64,000 nt of DNA from Datisca glomerata (lineage: Eukaryota; Streptophyta; Magnoliopsida; Cucurbitales; Datiscaceae). How positions within the stretch are numbered: the first letter of the stretch is position 1; the number at the start of each line of letters is the position of its first letter. The translations under genes and the position numbers were made by a program. Shown in pieces: positions 23,538 to 35,703 of the stretch. The stretch is from positions 186,001 through 250,000 of the forward strand of contig QANY01009387.1 of the NCBI GenBank assembly GCA_003255025.1. The letters are read 5' to 3'. Under the pieces are notes generated by a model, which was not told the DNA's origin, searched no databases, and saw only the letters and a list, made by a program, of their open reading frames with translations.

Positions 23538-24548
23538 GATTCAAATATCCGGCAAATTTATCTCCATAAATTTTTGACCTATTTCATCATGACATCATAT
23601 GAATCCACTATAGGTTCGATCTCAAATAAACTCTCGATTCATGCGCGCTACATTTTCGGTTGGTGTAAATAAACTCTTTTATTTCACGGTCCATAAAATA
23701 TTTAACATATTATCCTTCATGAATATCAGTAACAAGAGCATGATGGAAAAATATGATTTTATCCTTCTTGTTATTATTTCCTTAACTCCTTTATTGACTG
23801 TGAGTAAGAAAGACATTATAGTGAATTGTCTCGTACATTTCTCCATGTCATATTCAATGTCAAATTTCCATCGAGTACCAGGCCAGGTTTATTTATTCAC
23901 ACACCCAACAATAAAGTATAAGGTGATATTGTTGCATTATATAATCTAACCACGAATTTTCATATTTCTGAATCACGTAACTCCAACATAGTTGAATCAC
24001 GATCTCAACAACCGAGGTATTGTTCGGCAATTCAAACTCACTCCTTTGACCTTATCAAAGCTCGTAACTAACTAGGCTCAAGTTTTGTATTCACCTCAAG
24101 AGTAAGTTAATTATGAAAATATCCTTAAGGTGTAACAATTAGATTTAGAGCTAGATAAACAGTTTTGCTCTAAACTAATTGGTTACTGGTATATTCAACA
24201 TGTTCCATAACATGTCTAGGTCAAACAATAGAGTTTCCACTCCCATGCCCCGACACCGGCATCTTTTGGTTCAATCTAATAGTCATAATCGGACTTCATT
24301 GTCCAGTCGATCCTAAGACTACGAATAACGTTCTGAACTATTTCAGAAGAGTTTGTTTCGAAGACCACACAATCTTTACTCTTCTTACATTGACAATAGT
24401 TTCAGGACTTTAGTAAATTATAAATACACTTTAATTAATAAAATGCTTTCATTCATTCATTAAATTCAGTAATACAAAATGTCTGAGAAATAACTAAATA
24501 CTCATATAGTTAGTTATTACACCCTACTTTATGGACATAAATCCAACA
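23537..24548 (+). repeat. Copia LTR, distal half (displaced by inversion)
   Basis: Aligns with about 36663-37150 and 40190-41177, ending ATCCAACA. It is the second part of a Copia-1-family LTR. Its complement, the proximal half, lies inverted at 26785-27245. The bases after its end (TGTAC, 24549-24553) are the reverse complement of the GTACA that follows the other half (27246-27250), so both halves come from one insertion. Confidence 0.85.
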
Positions 24549-26785
24549 TGTACTACTAACCCTACACATGTTCCTCTCTTGTTAGAAGCGTCGTCAACAA
24601 AAAGTTTCCAAATTCCATCTTCTCCCGTTGGTTTGTTTCCTGTTCAACCCCTTCGGTGAAGTCTGCTACAAAATCTGCTAACGCCAACCCTTTTATTGAA
24701 GTTCACGGCTTGTAACTGATTTCATACTGGCTCAACTCAATTGACCATTTTTCTATTCTCCCGCTTGCCTCCATTGAGTGTAAAAGGCTTTTAATGGGAG
24801 AATCGATTAACGCCTTGATACTGTGGGCCTGTAAATAAGGCCTTAGATTTCGTGCTGTAGTTACAATGGCAGTACTAGCTTCTCCATTCATTTATATCTC
24901 GTTTCCACCGCCACAATATTCTTGGTCACGAAGTATACAAGTTTCTGCTTATATCCTTCTTATTTGATGAGTACTGCACTAACTGCCCCCGTTGAGACGA
25001 CCACGCATAATAGAAGTTTCTCACCAGGACTAGGTTTGGAGAGTAAGGGAGGAGTTGTTAGGTATTCTTTAATCTTGGCAAATGCTGCTTCACATTCTTC
25101 ATTCAGCCGCTCGCATAATTTTTTCTCAATCTCTCAAAGAAAGGTTTGCATCTGTCCTTGACCTGGAGACAAATCTGTTCAGGGCGGCTAGTCTTCCCAT
25201 TAACCCTTGGATTTCGTTGAGGTTCCACAGGGACTTTATTTCTACGATTGCCTTCACTTGGTCTGGGTTGACTTCAATTCCCCATTATGTAATAAGGTGC
25301 CCGAGAAACTCTCCAACCACTACTCCAAAAGTGCACTTCTTTGAGTTCAACTTCATAGAGTTTCTCCTTAGAATAGAAAAGGCTTCTTCAAGGTTCTGAC
25401 TATGGTCTTACCGCTTCTTACTCTTAACCAAAATGTCATAAACATAGACTTACATGTTCATCTTGATTTGCTCACAGAAGACTTTGTTTACCAGTCTTTG
25501 ATAAGTTGCCCCTGCATTCTTTAGACCAAAGGGCATAACTTTGTAATAATAGACATCATGCTCAGTAACGAAAGAAGTTTTTTCCTAATCGGGTTAGATC
25601 ATTTTCACCTGATAGTAACCTGAGTAAGCATCCATGAAGCTGAGCAGTTCGTGTCTTGAAGACGCATCTACAATTTGATCTATCCTTGGCAACAGGTACT
25701 CATCTTTGGGGCATGCTTTATTCAAATCGGTAAAGTCCGTGCAGATCCTCCACTTTCCGTTCTTCTTCTGCACCATTACCACATTAGCTAACCATTCAGG
25801 GTAGTTTACTTCCCTGATGAAATCCACTACCAAGAGCTTCCCAACCTCCTCTTTGATTGCTTGACTCTATTCAGGGGTAAAGCTTATCTTCCTTTGTTTC
25901 ATAGGTTTCACAGCAGGATCCGTGGTCAATCTATGGTAGATGATCTCTTTTGAAATGTCGGGCATCTCTTGTGTCATCGCTATAAATACATCTCTATTTT
26001 AATTTAAAAATTCTCCTAACTTCCTCTTCTCATTTTCCTCGAGACGGCTGCCAAAGTTGGTAATCTTCTGGGTCCCTTCTTCCAAACAGATGAGCTCTAT
26101 TTCCTCTCCCGCCTCGTACCTCGAGTTGTCTTGCCCATTTTTCGATGATTGCTATAAATCCACGGGCTTTTTCCTTCGGACTTCTCCGTAGCCTTTTTCT
26201 TAGCAGATTCTAAAGCGGTCACTGAACATATATGAGCTGCGGCCTAGTCGCCTCTTATTGTTTTCACTCCTCTTATGATGGGTACTTTAAAGCTTGGTAG
26301 AACGTTGAAGGTACGGCCTTCTTCTTGTGGAGCCAAGTCCTCCCCAGGATCACATTGTACGGGGATGTCATTCCCAGCACCATGAACTCGATCATATAGT
26401 TAAATGGATCCGCGTTCACCGCAAGAGTTAGAGTTCCTTCCGAGTAGCTGATGGCTCCGTTGAAATCAATTCATGGCTGCGAAATGCCTTGTAACTTTTG
26501 ATCTCCCATGGACATCTTCCCACGTTTGCTTAGTATAGGATGCTCACTGCGCTCCCAACGCCTACCAGGACTCTCCTTAATAAGTAGTTTCTAACTTGTA
26601 TTGAGATAAGAAAGGCATCGTTGTGGTGCCCGTCGTGCTCTAGATCTAAATCGTCGAACACTAACGGCAAATTCACGTTGACATATGTGGGTTTTGGCTA
26701 ATGTCTTTCTAACTTTGGCCGCTTGCACTATAACTTCCTTTCCTTTTTCGTTGTTTCTTCTTGTAATGGAATTAGGGTTGCTTAA
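24549..26785 (-). pseudogene. Gypsy-1 protease, RT and first part of RNase H, inverted
   Basis: Read on the - strand from 26785 down: a protease-region remnant (26800-26200, several frames, with ASPYNVILGR-like sequence); RT (about 25850-25250) with VDFIREVNYPEWLANVVMVQ, KNGKWRICTDFTDLNKACPK, LLPRIDQIVD, FMDAYSGYYQ and PFGLKNAGATYQRLVNKVF; then connection/RNase H sequence ending WKLFVDDASNKRGTCVGLVV at 24549. The RT active-site block reads VYVYDILVKS instead of the usual YVDD, so the first catalytic Asp is lost, and an in-frame stop precedes it. The strand is opposite to gag and integrase of the same element. The RNase H text continues at 27246 on the + strand. Confidence 0.85.
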
Positions 26786-27245
26786 CCTAAGTGTGTGTTG
26801 ACACAACTCTAATCACGCAGAGCAGAAAAAGATTTCTCTCATCCTCCTACTATTACCGCCAAAATCATCAGAGGAAGAGAAAATTTTGATTTTTCTTTTG
26901 CAGTTGTTTTGAGAGCCCACATTCAGTTCCTAATGATGTCCTTAGGAGATATACTTCTGAATCCTATGAGTGGTTGTTGATGTGAATACTGATTTGAGTT
27001 CTACGAAGAATGAAGAACGTGAGACGAATAATGGGATTCCACCAAATCAGAATTTTTACGATACAAGAAATGTATAAAATTGTTTCTACCTCTTTTAAAT
27101 ATGTTAAATTTTGTATGCACAATCTGATGTATGGTTTTAATGTTTAATATGATTAAATTGGTTTATGTAAAAATTTTTGATATTCCGCCCACGAACCGTT
27201 CGTGGTTCAATGATTTTTTCTCAAATTTTAAAACCTGATCCAACA
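26785..27245 (-). repeat. Copia LTR, proximal half (inverted relative to 23537-24548)
   Basis: Reverse complement of the Copia-1-family LTR start: it ends on + with AAACCTGATCCAACA and contains CCACGAACCGTTCGTGG and AGTTGTTTTGAGAGCCCAC. It matches the first 440 or so bases of the LTR at 39328. Roughly 440 bases of the middle of the LTR are missing from both halves. It is followed by GTACA, the target duplication. Confidence 0.85.
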
Positions 27246-28810
27246 GTACAAACTCCCTTAGATGAAATATTAGAACACTCCATCTCCTTCGGATTCAATG
27301 CGTCAAATAATGAAGTAGAGTATGAAGCACTGATCACATGGGAATACATAGCAAAAGACGAACGGATGGTGAGTTATTTGCAAAGGGCAAAATATCTCCT
27401 CGGCACGCTAAGAAATTATGAGATCCAACAGATCCTAAGAACAGACAATGGGCACACATATGCGTTGATGAATCTTGAATCTTCATTACACTACCCTTAC
27501 AAAAGGAATGTCCCCGTGGAAATTCTGAAGGAGCTAAGCATCTCGCTCCCTTGGAATAACATGGCTGATGTAGAAGTTCAACAGAAGCTTAGTTGGCAGA
27601 ATGACATAATCCGCTTCCTTGAACAAGGAATTCTTCCTAAAGATAAAATGCTTGCGAAGAAGGTGCAACAACGGGGTGCTAGGTACATGATGATTAAGGG
27701 GATATTATATAAGAAAATGTTTCCAGGACCGTACCTGAAGTCTCTATGGCAAAAAGAGGTCCAGTATGTGACGAAAATTCATAAGGACATATGCAAAAAC
27801 CATACGGGGGGTAGATCACTAGACCATAAATTCATGAATGAAGGATATTATTGGCCGAAAATGCATCAAAATGTGAAACAGTATGCAAGGAAATACGAGA
27901 AGTGTCAATGATTTGCGCCCATAGTAAAATTGGCCACAAGAGAACTCAACACTATGGCAAGTCCTTGGCCATTCATGTAGTGGGCTCTGGACATCGTTGG
28001 ACCACTCCCTATGGCACATGCTCAGAAACGTTTCCTACTGGTTGCCACATGCTACTTCACTATATGGATCAAAGTAGAGGCCTTTGCTAGGATCTGCGAG
28101 GGAGAAGTAAGGGGATTTCTATGGAAAAACATAGTATGCAGGTACAAAATTCCTCGAGTCTTAGTTTTTGACAACAAACTTCAGTTCACTTGTAGAAATG
28201 GTGAGGACCTTTTGCGAAGACCTGAAAATTACAAACTGATTCTCTACACCCTATTATCCACGAGGAAATGGACAAGCAGAGAGGTTGAACCGAATTATAC
28301 TTGAAAACATGAAGAATCTCCTGGAATCGGCAAAAGGAAACTGGGTTGAAGAATTGCCTGCAGTATTGTGGTCATACAGGACAACTCCTAGAGAGGCAAC
28401 ATGTGAGACACCATTCGCTCTAGACCACAGAACGAAAGCTGTGATACCCATGAAAATTGGGAATCCTACTCTGAGGTCAGAACTAACTGAGTAGCAAAAC
28501 GAAAAACTCATAAAAGAAAATCTCAATTTATTAGAAGAAATGAGAGAGGCAGCACTCGTGCGAATGACCAATTACAATCAGAAAAGGAAAGCCTACTTCC
28601 GGAGAAGAATTAGAAAGTAGGAATTCCAGAAGGGAGACCTAGTTCTGAAAAAGATCATTCAAACGAAAGGGAAATTCGGTCCATCCTCGGAAGGGCCATA
28701 CATTGTCAAAGAGGTAGGTGGCAGCGAATACTACCCTCTCACAACTGAAGAAGGAACAGAATTGACGAAGTCGTGGAACGCTAGTAATCTTAAGAATATT
28801 TTGTTTAACA
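27246..28810 (+). pseudogene. Gypsy-1 RNase H (second part) and integrase
   Basis: Starts in the middle of RNase H (EHSISFGFNASNNEVEYEAL) directly after the GTACA target duplication. Integrase follows: a zinc-binding region (about 27760-27911) with IHKDICKNHTGG and RKYEKCQ, where the first of the two cysteines is Tyr; a stop at 27909; the catalytic core with LDIVGPLP (28000) and VFDNKLQF (28170), then NRIILENMKNLLE and WSYRTTPREATCETPFALDH (28380-28430); and a GPYIVKEVGG C-terminal motif (28695). At least four stops or shifts break it. The longest open piece (27177-27911, 244 codons) wrongly begins inside the copia LTR. Confidence 0.85.
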
Positions 28811-28884
28811 TATTAAATGTTGTTGCAATGAATAATTCTTCCCGTGATTTTTTCCCGCAAGGGTTTTCCACGTAAAAACTTGTG

Positions 28885-29215
28885 TAAACTCTCTCTCTTA
28901 TCTCTAGAAATTAAATCTGTAAGCAAAATCCTTTGAGAGTGGGAAAAACCTTCTCTCTAAAATGTGAAAAATAAAAAAGGTCGCCAGCCTAGAAGCCCTA
29001 TTTCTAAACCTCTTGAGAGTGAGAAAACCCTTATCTCTAAAATGTTGAAAATGGAGAATGAGAAAATGACGATGGGCAAAAAACGTGTCTCCGAGAGTGG
29101 GAAACCCCTCTCTCTAAAATGCATCGTAGTCAATTTCATTTCGGTGACTGTTTCAGGTTTTTCAAAAATCAAAACATTTAAGATATTTCAGTGTTTCGGG
29201 GCTCCGTTTTAGAAA
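28885..29215. repeat. Tandem repeats after Gypsy-1 pol
   Basis: Three to four units of about 75-85 bases share GAGAGTGGGAAAAACC and TCTCTCTAAAATGT. Two more units lie at about 29985-30080, beyond an insertion, so the array was split. Tandem repeats between pol and the antisense ORF are known in plant Tat elements. Confidence 0.65.
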
Positions 29216-29945
29216 TTTTTTTTGGACATATAAAAATAATATTATAATTTTTTTATAAATAATATAATAAATAACTTTATATTATAAATAATATAATAAA
29301 TAATTTTTTTAGCAAACTTCTTTATTTTGAGAACTCATACTTAATTCTAAGCATTCTGATTTATTTAAAAGCATGAGCGTAATTCTTACAAAAAAAAGTA
29401 ACAAATCAATATACAAACCACCCAATTAATCTAAAGAAATCATTTAATCTAAAATAATGTCTCATTTATTTAAAATTCATAATATAAACAAATAACATAT
29501 TTAATCTAAACAAGTTACACATTCTAAAAAATAATTGTAGAAAAAATTTAACCAATTATAGAAGAAAAATGAAGTGAAAAAATTATTATTGAACAATGTT
29601 GAGGTAAAATAATAAGTTGCATGCCATGAGGTTTGAACCTTGGAGGGGAGAGAAAAACTCAATTACCTTAGCAAGTTGATCTACTACATTGTTGTTAAAA
29701 ATAGTTGTCTCCGTCAATATTTACTACAGTTTTGAAAATGAGGGCCAGTTCCGTCCTAGATGCCATTTCGCCCATTCCGGACGAAATGAACATATTCCGG
29801 TCAGGATATTTCGTTTTGGCCAGAATTGACCGGATTTTTAGCCGGAAAATTTACTGCCCCCAATCCGTTCCGTCCCTATGCCGGAACCGGAATGTTCCGG
29901 CCATTCCGACTAGAACGGAACAGATCTTGGTACTATGCTAAAATG
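29216..29945. mobile_element. Unclassified insertion with CCGGAA repeats in Gypsy-1
   Basis: This segment separates two parts of the GAGAGTGGG array. Its left part is AT-rich. Its right part (29745-29935) has many CCGGAA/TTCCGG copies in both directions (CATTCCGGACGAAATG, GCCGGAACCGGAATGTTCCG), as in some plant hAT-type non-autonomous elements. Flanking target duplications were not identified. Confidence 0.4.
29600..29695 (-). repeat. tRNA-like sequence (SINE or tRNA relic)
   Basis: On the - strand it has TAGATCAACTTGCTAAGG followed about 28 bases on by AGGTTCAAACCTC, a perfect pol III B-box core (GGTTCAAACC). This is SINE- or tRNA-like. The fold is not complete. Confidence 0.3.
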
Positions 29946-30690
29946 TGAAACCCAAAGGTCAACGATTTAAATGTCTAAAGCTTTGAGAGCAGGGACACCC
30001 TCTCTCTAAAAAGAAAAAAAAAAAAAAGATCAGAGGTCTAAAAGCCAAAGCCCATGGAAGAGGAAAAAACTCTCTCTAAAATATGTGGAAAGTAAATAAA
30101 AAAAGCAAAGGAAAAAGCGAACAAGACAAAACGTAAGGAAACAAACAAGGGAAAATAGCAAAGCGGCGAGTTCAAAAGAAGCGGAAATGGGACAAGAAGT
30201 CACCACCGTCCCAAAGGAGAAACCAAAAATCAAAGTCTTAGAAAGAATATTAAAGAGAAAAGTGGGAAACAGAAGCACTATAAGTTGAAAGTCTTTTAAA
30301 GTTTATAAGTTTTATTAAGTGTTTTGAGAAAGTTGCTAAAGGCTGAAAAACCTTACATCCAAAAATTATTGTACGCTAAATTGCTAAGGAAAAGAACAAC
30401 TTAATCAAACTTGTTGATGATTTTCTTTACTTAATTGTCTGAAAAGTTAACCATGAAAACCTTTAAAAGGAAAATAGTCTTTTAAGTCCTAAATTGTTTA
30501 TTGAAAATTTACTAAGCATTTAAGAAGGCTAGAGAAAGTTGATTGATGAATTTGTTCAGGGAAATGACAAAGCATAATGAAGAAAGAAATCATTTCGTTA
30601 AAAGTGAAAATTACAAAATGATGTCAAATTGTTAAAGAAAAAGAAAAGTACAAGTGCGAGAAAGAAGAAATTACAGAGAAGGAAGAAAGG
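29946..30690. other. Gypsy-1 spacer between pol and antisense ORF
   Basis: A-rich sequence containing two further repeat units (CCCTCTCTCTAAAA and AACTCTCTCTAAAATATGTGG). Short open frames have no recognisable domain. Confidence 0.4.
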
Positions 30691-32628
30691 TTAAGTCTCC
30701 CCTTCAGATGTAATGTCGGCAGGTAGCCCCGAGGAAGTAGCAGGAATATCTTCGGGAGGTGGGTCAGAGGTTGAAGCGGAAATCACTGTCTCGGCTTCAA
30801 CGTGCTCGTCGTCAAGAATAGAGATAAGTGTTATATGGGGAGCCTTGTCAGCCTTCACGTTAGGGTAGCCCTCTAAATAGGCCATCTACTCATACTCATC
30901 AACCATAGCCTGGTACTTGGCCTCAAGCCCAGCCTCCCGCTCGTGTGACTTGTCCAAATCAGCCTCGACCTCGGCCAACCTCACCTCGACAATTTCTAAG
31001 TTCTCCCCGCTCATAACAACAATCATCTCAGCTTGCCATATAGATTCCTCAAGATTTTCCCTTTCAGTGGTAGCTGCACTCAGCTCTATAGTCAGACGGG
31101 CGATGACCTGCTGAAGCTCGACCTCGACCCCCCTCAGACAATCTCGTTCTGCGATGACAATGTCATAAGTCCTGTTGATCCCCCACATCTCTTCAACACG
31201 GCTTGCCATCTGGAGATTCAGGGCATGGATATCCTCCTGGAAATGCAGAAAGGAAAATGTAGAGAAATGGAAAAGATTACCTATATCTGACTGTGATTAA
31301 GACCGATGACCTTATCCAGAATAGTCATCTGACACATGGTCGCTTGGTCAATATCAGACCTAATCCCCTTAGCCATGATATGAGAAGGAGAAGGGTCCTT
31401 CAGGAAGCTTACTATAGTAGGCACACGTTGTGCCCCGATAAATCGACGCCATCTCCAAACGTCGGCTTCCTCAGATGTCCCCTAAGAACTGGAGAAAGCA
31501 AGAGCCGACCCTCGAGAAAGCAAAGGAGGAACCCCCTCCCATGTTTAAATGTTATATGTCTTAGAAGCGGGAGGGATGGCAGAGGCGGCAATAAGAGTAG
31601 TAGTAAGAGCGGGGGACGCGAGTTGGTGACGTCAAGATTGGCTAAAGGAGGATCGGCAGTCTCCTCTCTAGGACGTTTCCTCCCGCCAGCCATTCTCCAA
31701 AGGCTCTTGACATGCTTTGACATCTCTAACTCCTCATGAGCAAAATAGAATATGGTGTCTTGCTCTTCATCCTCTCTATGCCTCACTTTTTTCTCCCTGT
31801 CCTCTTCATCCTCTTCTTCACCTTCCCGCTCAGAATCTGATGACCCTGATGAGCTGATGGTTCAGCCCGCCAAAAGGAAGGAACAGGAATGGCCTGCGGT
31901 ATATCAGAAATGGAAGTAGAGGGCGCGACGACCTCTGCTTCGGGGGCGGGAGCGACGACAATCTCGACCCGCCTGCTGGGATCGAGCAGATCTCCACAGT
32001 CCTACTCTGGACACCTGAAGGTAATGGATAAGCACGTAGCTACATTCTTGGGAGTAAAATGCTGCATGTTCAACTTTTTATCTACACAGAAAAAGAGAGT
32101 CAGCAAGAAGAAAGTAAATAAATGAAATAAATGAAACAAAAATGGAAATCAAGAGAAAAGGACGGAAGAAGAGCTCCAGCAACTTACGAAAAGCTCCCCA
32201 AACCTTGGGGACGTTCCAGCGGCCTCACCGCCCCAATCCCCGCCAATCAAGAGCGTCCATTTCTCCCAGCCTTTATCTCCCCTCAGGAGATCCATCACGG
32301 GGAGCCAAATAATAAGATGCGCCATGTTGCTTAATAATATACACGACATGTATCTATCTACCCCTATGCTAAGATTATGCCTTTTGTTTAGGACCTCTAT
32401 CCCTGGTAAAATTTTATACGTATTAGGAGTATATTGGGAGGGGGCCATATCGAAGGTAGAAAAGAACTCCCGAAATAGAAGGGAGAAAGTCATTTTCAAT
32501 TCTAGGGCGATATACATGGGGGAAAATGTTATTTGGTAAGGGAAGAGGCAGATGGAGCATCTAGGAAATTCATCCCCAAAGCCAACGATGACATTTGGGG
32601 GGAACACACCACTATGGCGGGATATCAA
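30691..32628 (-). pseudogene. Gypsy-1 antisense ORF (putative gypsy-type transposon protein, PF04195-like)
   Basis: Runs opposite to gag and pol, between pol and the right LTR, the position of antisense ORFs in plant Tat elements. From 32628 down: a segment with LLFREFFSTFDMAPSQYTPN then TYKILPGIEVLNKR (32480-32360), typical of the domain named putative gypsy-type transposon; a Lys/Arg-Pro-rich middle (31786-31412, RKRPREETADPP); a coiled-coil region (31209-30886, MASRVEEMWG... with repeated Glu/Leu heptads); and an acidic end at 30691. Frames change at least three times, so it is not translatable as one protein. Its function is unknown even in intact elements. It starts near 32640-32730; the true start was not found. 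Confidence 0.7.
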
Positions 32629-32734
32629 TCATTCGAACTGTTTCTGGTTCCTATTTAATGGGACGGTGACGGGAAAATTTCCCTCCACCATAATGGACTT
32701 ACAAGAGTTACTGAGCAACAAAAAAAGAGGATGA

Positions 32735-33617
32735 CAGAGATGAAGGGAGATAGGACTTACAGGCACAAGAAGAACGTAGATGGTGAATGAAGAAGGAAGT
32801 TTTTAAAAGAAGAGATCCAGCGGACGCGAAGGTGGAGTGAAAAAAGATGAAGTACGCCTAAAGAATTGAAAGGACACGAGTAGCAGGCGTATGGGGCAAA
32901 AGAAAAATGATGATGACTAGTGATCACATGTTGATAGACAAATAATTCGATGACAGATGGAGAGAAATACGATAGTGCTGTGTAAGATTCACAAGGGATA
33001 AGAACTGGAAGATGAAGTGACCAAAGTCATGCTCACGAGGCGTGCCCTGAGAACACGCGTCAAAAAGATGAATACGGGAAACGAAATGACGCAAGTTGAT
33101 GGTGAAACAACCATTCACAAGAAACGCGTCAGATGAGGTAGTGACGACATGTAACCTAAGCATTTAAATAAACTAACTTTCTTATGCGCACAATAAATGC
33201 TTGGCAGGTTTTACAAAGAAACACGTTAGGTGAGTCGCGAAGACATCCATTGCACCTTAACAGAATTAAAACTCGTTAAAGAGCAAATTGGGTAAATGAA
33301 CATTTAAAAAATACGCACTGCCATATTGATGGAGATGATCGATTAAAGAAATGATGAGAAGCAACAGGAAAATGGGAACGACACCTGTAAACGAGTAAGA
33401 GAACGACCACGCACTTGTGGAGAGTGGGAAGGAATGCGAGAATGGAAAGAAGCATGGAATTCGGAAAGAGCACCAAAACGGGAAAAGTAGCCCGCCAACG
33501 CAAAAAGGTTGACGGAGGATCCACACATTTGAGAACGAGAAAAAAGTTACGGAGGACTCGTACCTCTAGAACGGGAAAAGGAACCTGAGACTATAAGAAC
33601 TACCCTGGATGGGCAAG
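32735..33617. other. Gypsy-1 region between antisense ORF and right LTR
   Basis: No gene is seen. It should hold the antisense promoter and the polypurine tract (a purine-rich stretch at about 33490-33590). Open frames on - at 33266-33528 overlap in three frames and have no domain. Confidence 0.4.
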
Positions 33618-34189
33618 ACACTCGCTGAACTGTGTAAAATTGTGAAAGGAAGGATTAGAAGAAGAACGGGAATGAGCGAAAGAGATTCGCAATGACAATC
33701 AAATGGCAGTGATTGATTAGGTAGTTGAATGACTCGGACGAGACAAGATGGAAGGCCACCAAGTGATCATGATTGATTGGCTCAAACCATAAGAAATCAT
33801 CAAGTGGTTGTGACCGATTGGCGGCTGAATGAGACAGATTGAAAATAAGGAAGGGAAAAGGGCCCATACCTAGGAGAATAATCCCTACTAATGGGTGTGA
33901 TCTCTAGTGTAATGAGCGTCTCTGAGACCATAGGGGGAGGATAATCATTCCCCTCCCTATTTTATTATTATTCTAATCAATTCATGTAAACGAGGAAGCC
34001 TATATAAAGCCAATGTATTAAATGAAAAGCAGGCTTTCAATGCGCACAAAAATAAATACAACTCATAACATTTACTCTTTATATTCTATCGTTCTTAAAC
34101 TCTCACTCTCTCTCATTAATACTCTTATATATCAACTATTATCAATACTTTTTTCTTTGATAACTGATTAACAGAAAAAATCCTTAACA
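33618..34189 (+). repeat. Gypsy-1 right (3') LTR
   Basis: Matches 21527-22099, ending CCTTAACA at 34189, with a TATA-like CCTATATAAAGCC at about 33997. By eye about one base in eight differs from the left LTR, indicating an old insertion. Confidence 0.8.
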
Positions 34190-35703
34190 CTAACAGTTTG
34201 AGAATGTACGCAATAAAAACATAGAAGAAAATTGCTGAGTCATTTTCTACAACTAGATGCACGCGGTGATCCATTGCATAATTTGTTTTATACATTTTTT
34301 CCGTATATTTATTTATTATATGTTCACTTATTTTTTTTTGAAACAATTACATATATATATATATATATGTTCACTTGGTGTAAAGTTATGTAATGGTGTT
34401 CTTGGAGTAAGAGAAAGTTCTGAATCAAAAATGAAAAAAATATTATTTGATGAGAATGAGTATTAACATATTTTATGAAACATATGACTATGTTTTCATG
34501 TGAAAATGTATGCATGTGCATAAATCCCTATTTTTACAGTTTTTTAATAAATTGTGCATTAAATTCGTGAAATATAACTAAATTAATTAAGAAAAATTAT
34601 CAATTTAGCGATCATAGTCTCCTTCTAGTTTTAATTTAACCATTACATTTTAAAAATTCTTAATTTCATCCTCCTATTATAGTTAAAGTTTCAATTTCAT
34701 CTTTCTTTCTACATTCGATTATCAACTTTAATGGGTTTGTTGATGTGTCACATTATGTTCGCACACGGCATGTTATGCACCTGTGACACATTATTGATCA
34801 TGTGGAGTGTGTGGGTCTCAACAAATTATACAGTAAACAAAAACTTACATTTCTCTTTCCTCCATCTCGTTTCCCTCCAAACAACTCTCCACTGAAATTG
34901 GATTCTCATTTTGTTGTCTTTTTCCAACCTTCTAAACATAATTCTTCTCCTTCCCAATCCCATCTTTTAAACACAAACGCAAATGCCCCGAAACACCATT
35001 ATTTTAAGGAGATTTTGGATGAATATATGATGAAGTGATGATAAGGCTAGATAAAGAAATTAATGAAACCTTTTAGGAAAAAAGAGGGGGAATATTCATC
35101 TTTGAGTATTGTTCGTCAAGACCTGCAAAAGGGGGAAGGTAACTAGGTGACCAAGTAAAGGGGGCGTGGTCCCCTTACTGCCCCTCTGAAAATTAAGTTA
35201 GAACAAAAGAGAATAATCAAGTCAGAACTGTAGTAGGAGGATGATTGCATACCTTTCACTATGATGTCCTACCTATTTATAATGTGAGCTTGTTTGATTG
35301 CTGCTTTGGGATTATTGTATGATATCTCTAATCCTCCAATAACATCCTTTCCCTCTCTGCTCCTCCAATGAGGTATGACTTTGGAGTTCTTCCAGTCTCT
35401 CGCCTCAACTCATTGGTTCATGAATGGTTCGATCTGAACAGGGTTGACATCAACAGTCAGTCCAATTCATTATCATACTCAAGTGTAGTGGGTTGGAGTT
35501 CAATCATTGGCACTTGAAAGGTACGATCTGATGAAGGCTGACATCGTCCGTCAGTCCAACCCATTATTGTACTAAGGTGTAGTGACCTGGAGCTCAGCCA
35601 TTGGCTCCTCCGCCTTAAACATTCTGCCAGGGTGAGACTAATTTGTACTTGATTCCGGATATTTGGTAAAATATTATTCGAGTTAGCTTCTTATTGGTTA
35701 GGA
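34190..35703. other. Between Gypsy-1 and Gypsy-2: AT-rich DNA, then LTR-like DNA
   Basis: 34190-35030 is AT-rich with an (AT)n stretch at about 34350-34368 and no recognised gene (the frame at 34802-35038 has no domain). 35040-35703 has LTR-like composition and a direct repeat of about 120 bases, each copy ending in sequence like TCAGTCCAAYYCATTATYRTAC (about 35430-35500 and 35520-35590). It may be an LTR fragment, or the rest of the Gypsy-2 left LTR if that LTR does not end at 35704. Confidence 0.4.

Larger units (their letters stand above)
21527..34189 (+). mobile_element. Gypsy-1: decayed Tat-like Ty3/gypsy retrotransposon with internal inversion
   Basis: It has two LTRs (about 21527-22099 and 33618-34189, high-80s percent alike by eye), a PBS-like TTTGGTGCTTTCATTGAGAG directly after the left LTR, a broken gag, pol, and an antisense ORF region before the right LTR. 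That last feature marks the plant Tat group. A copia LTR entered the RNase H domain, and the gag-side part of pol (protease, RT, part of RNase H) is now inverted. No full-length reading frame remains. The outer LTR ends and target duplication are not certain. Confidence 0.85.

Noticed and set aside
33266..33528. Three overlapping - strand frames of 61-86 codons
   Set aside because: Overlap in all three frames without a domain; inside Gypsy-1 non-coding DNA.
34600..35040. A protein gene at 34802-35038
   Set aside because: 78 codons with no domain, low complexity (Ser/Asn/Pro), no splice or promoter context.
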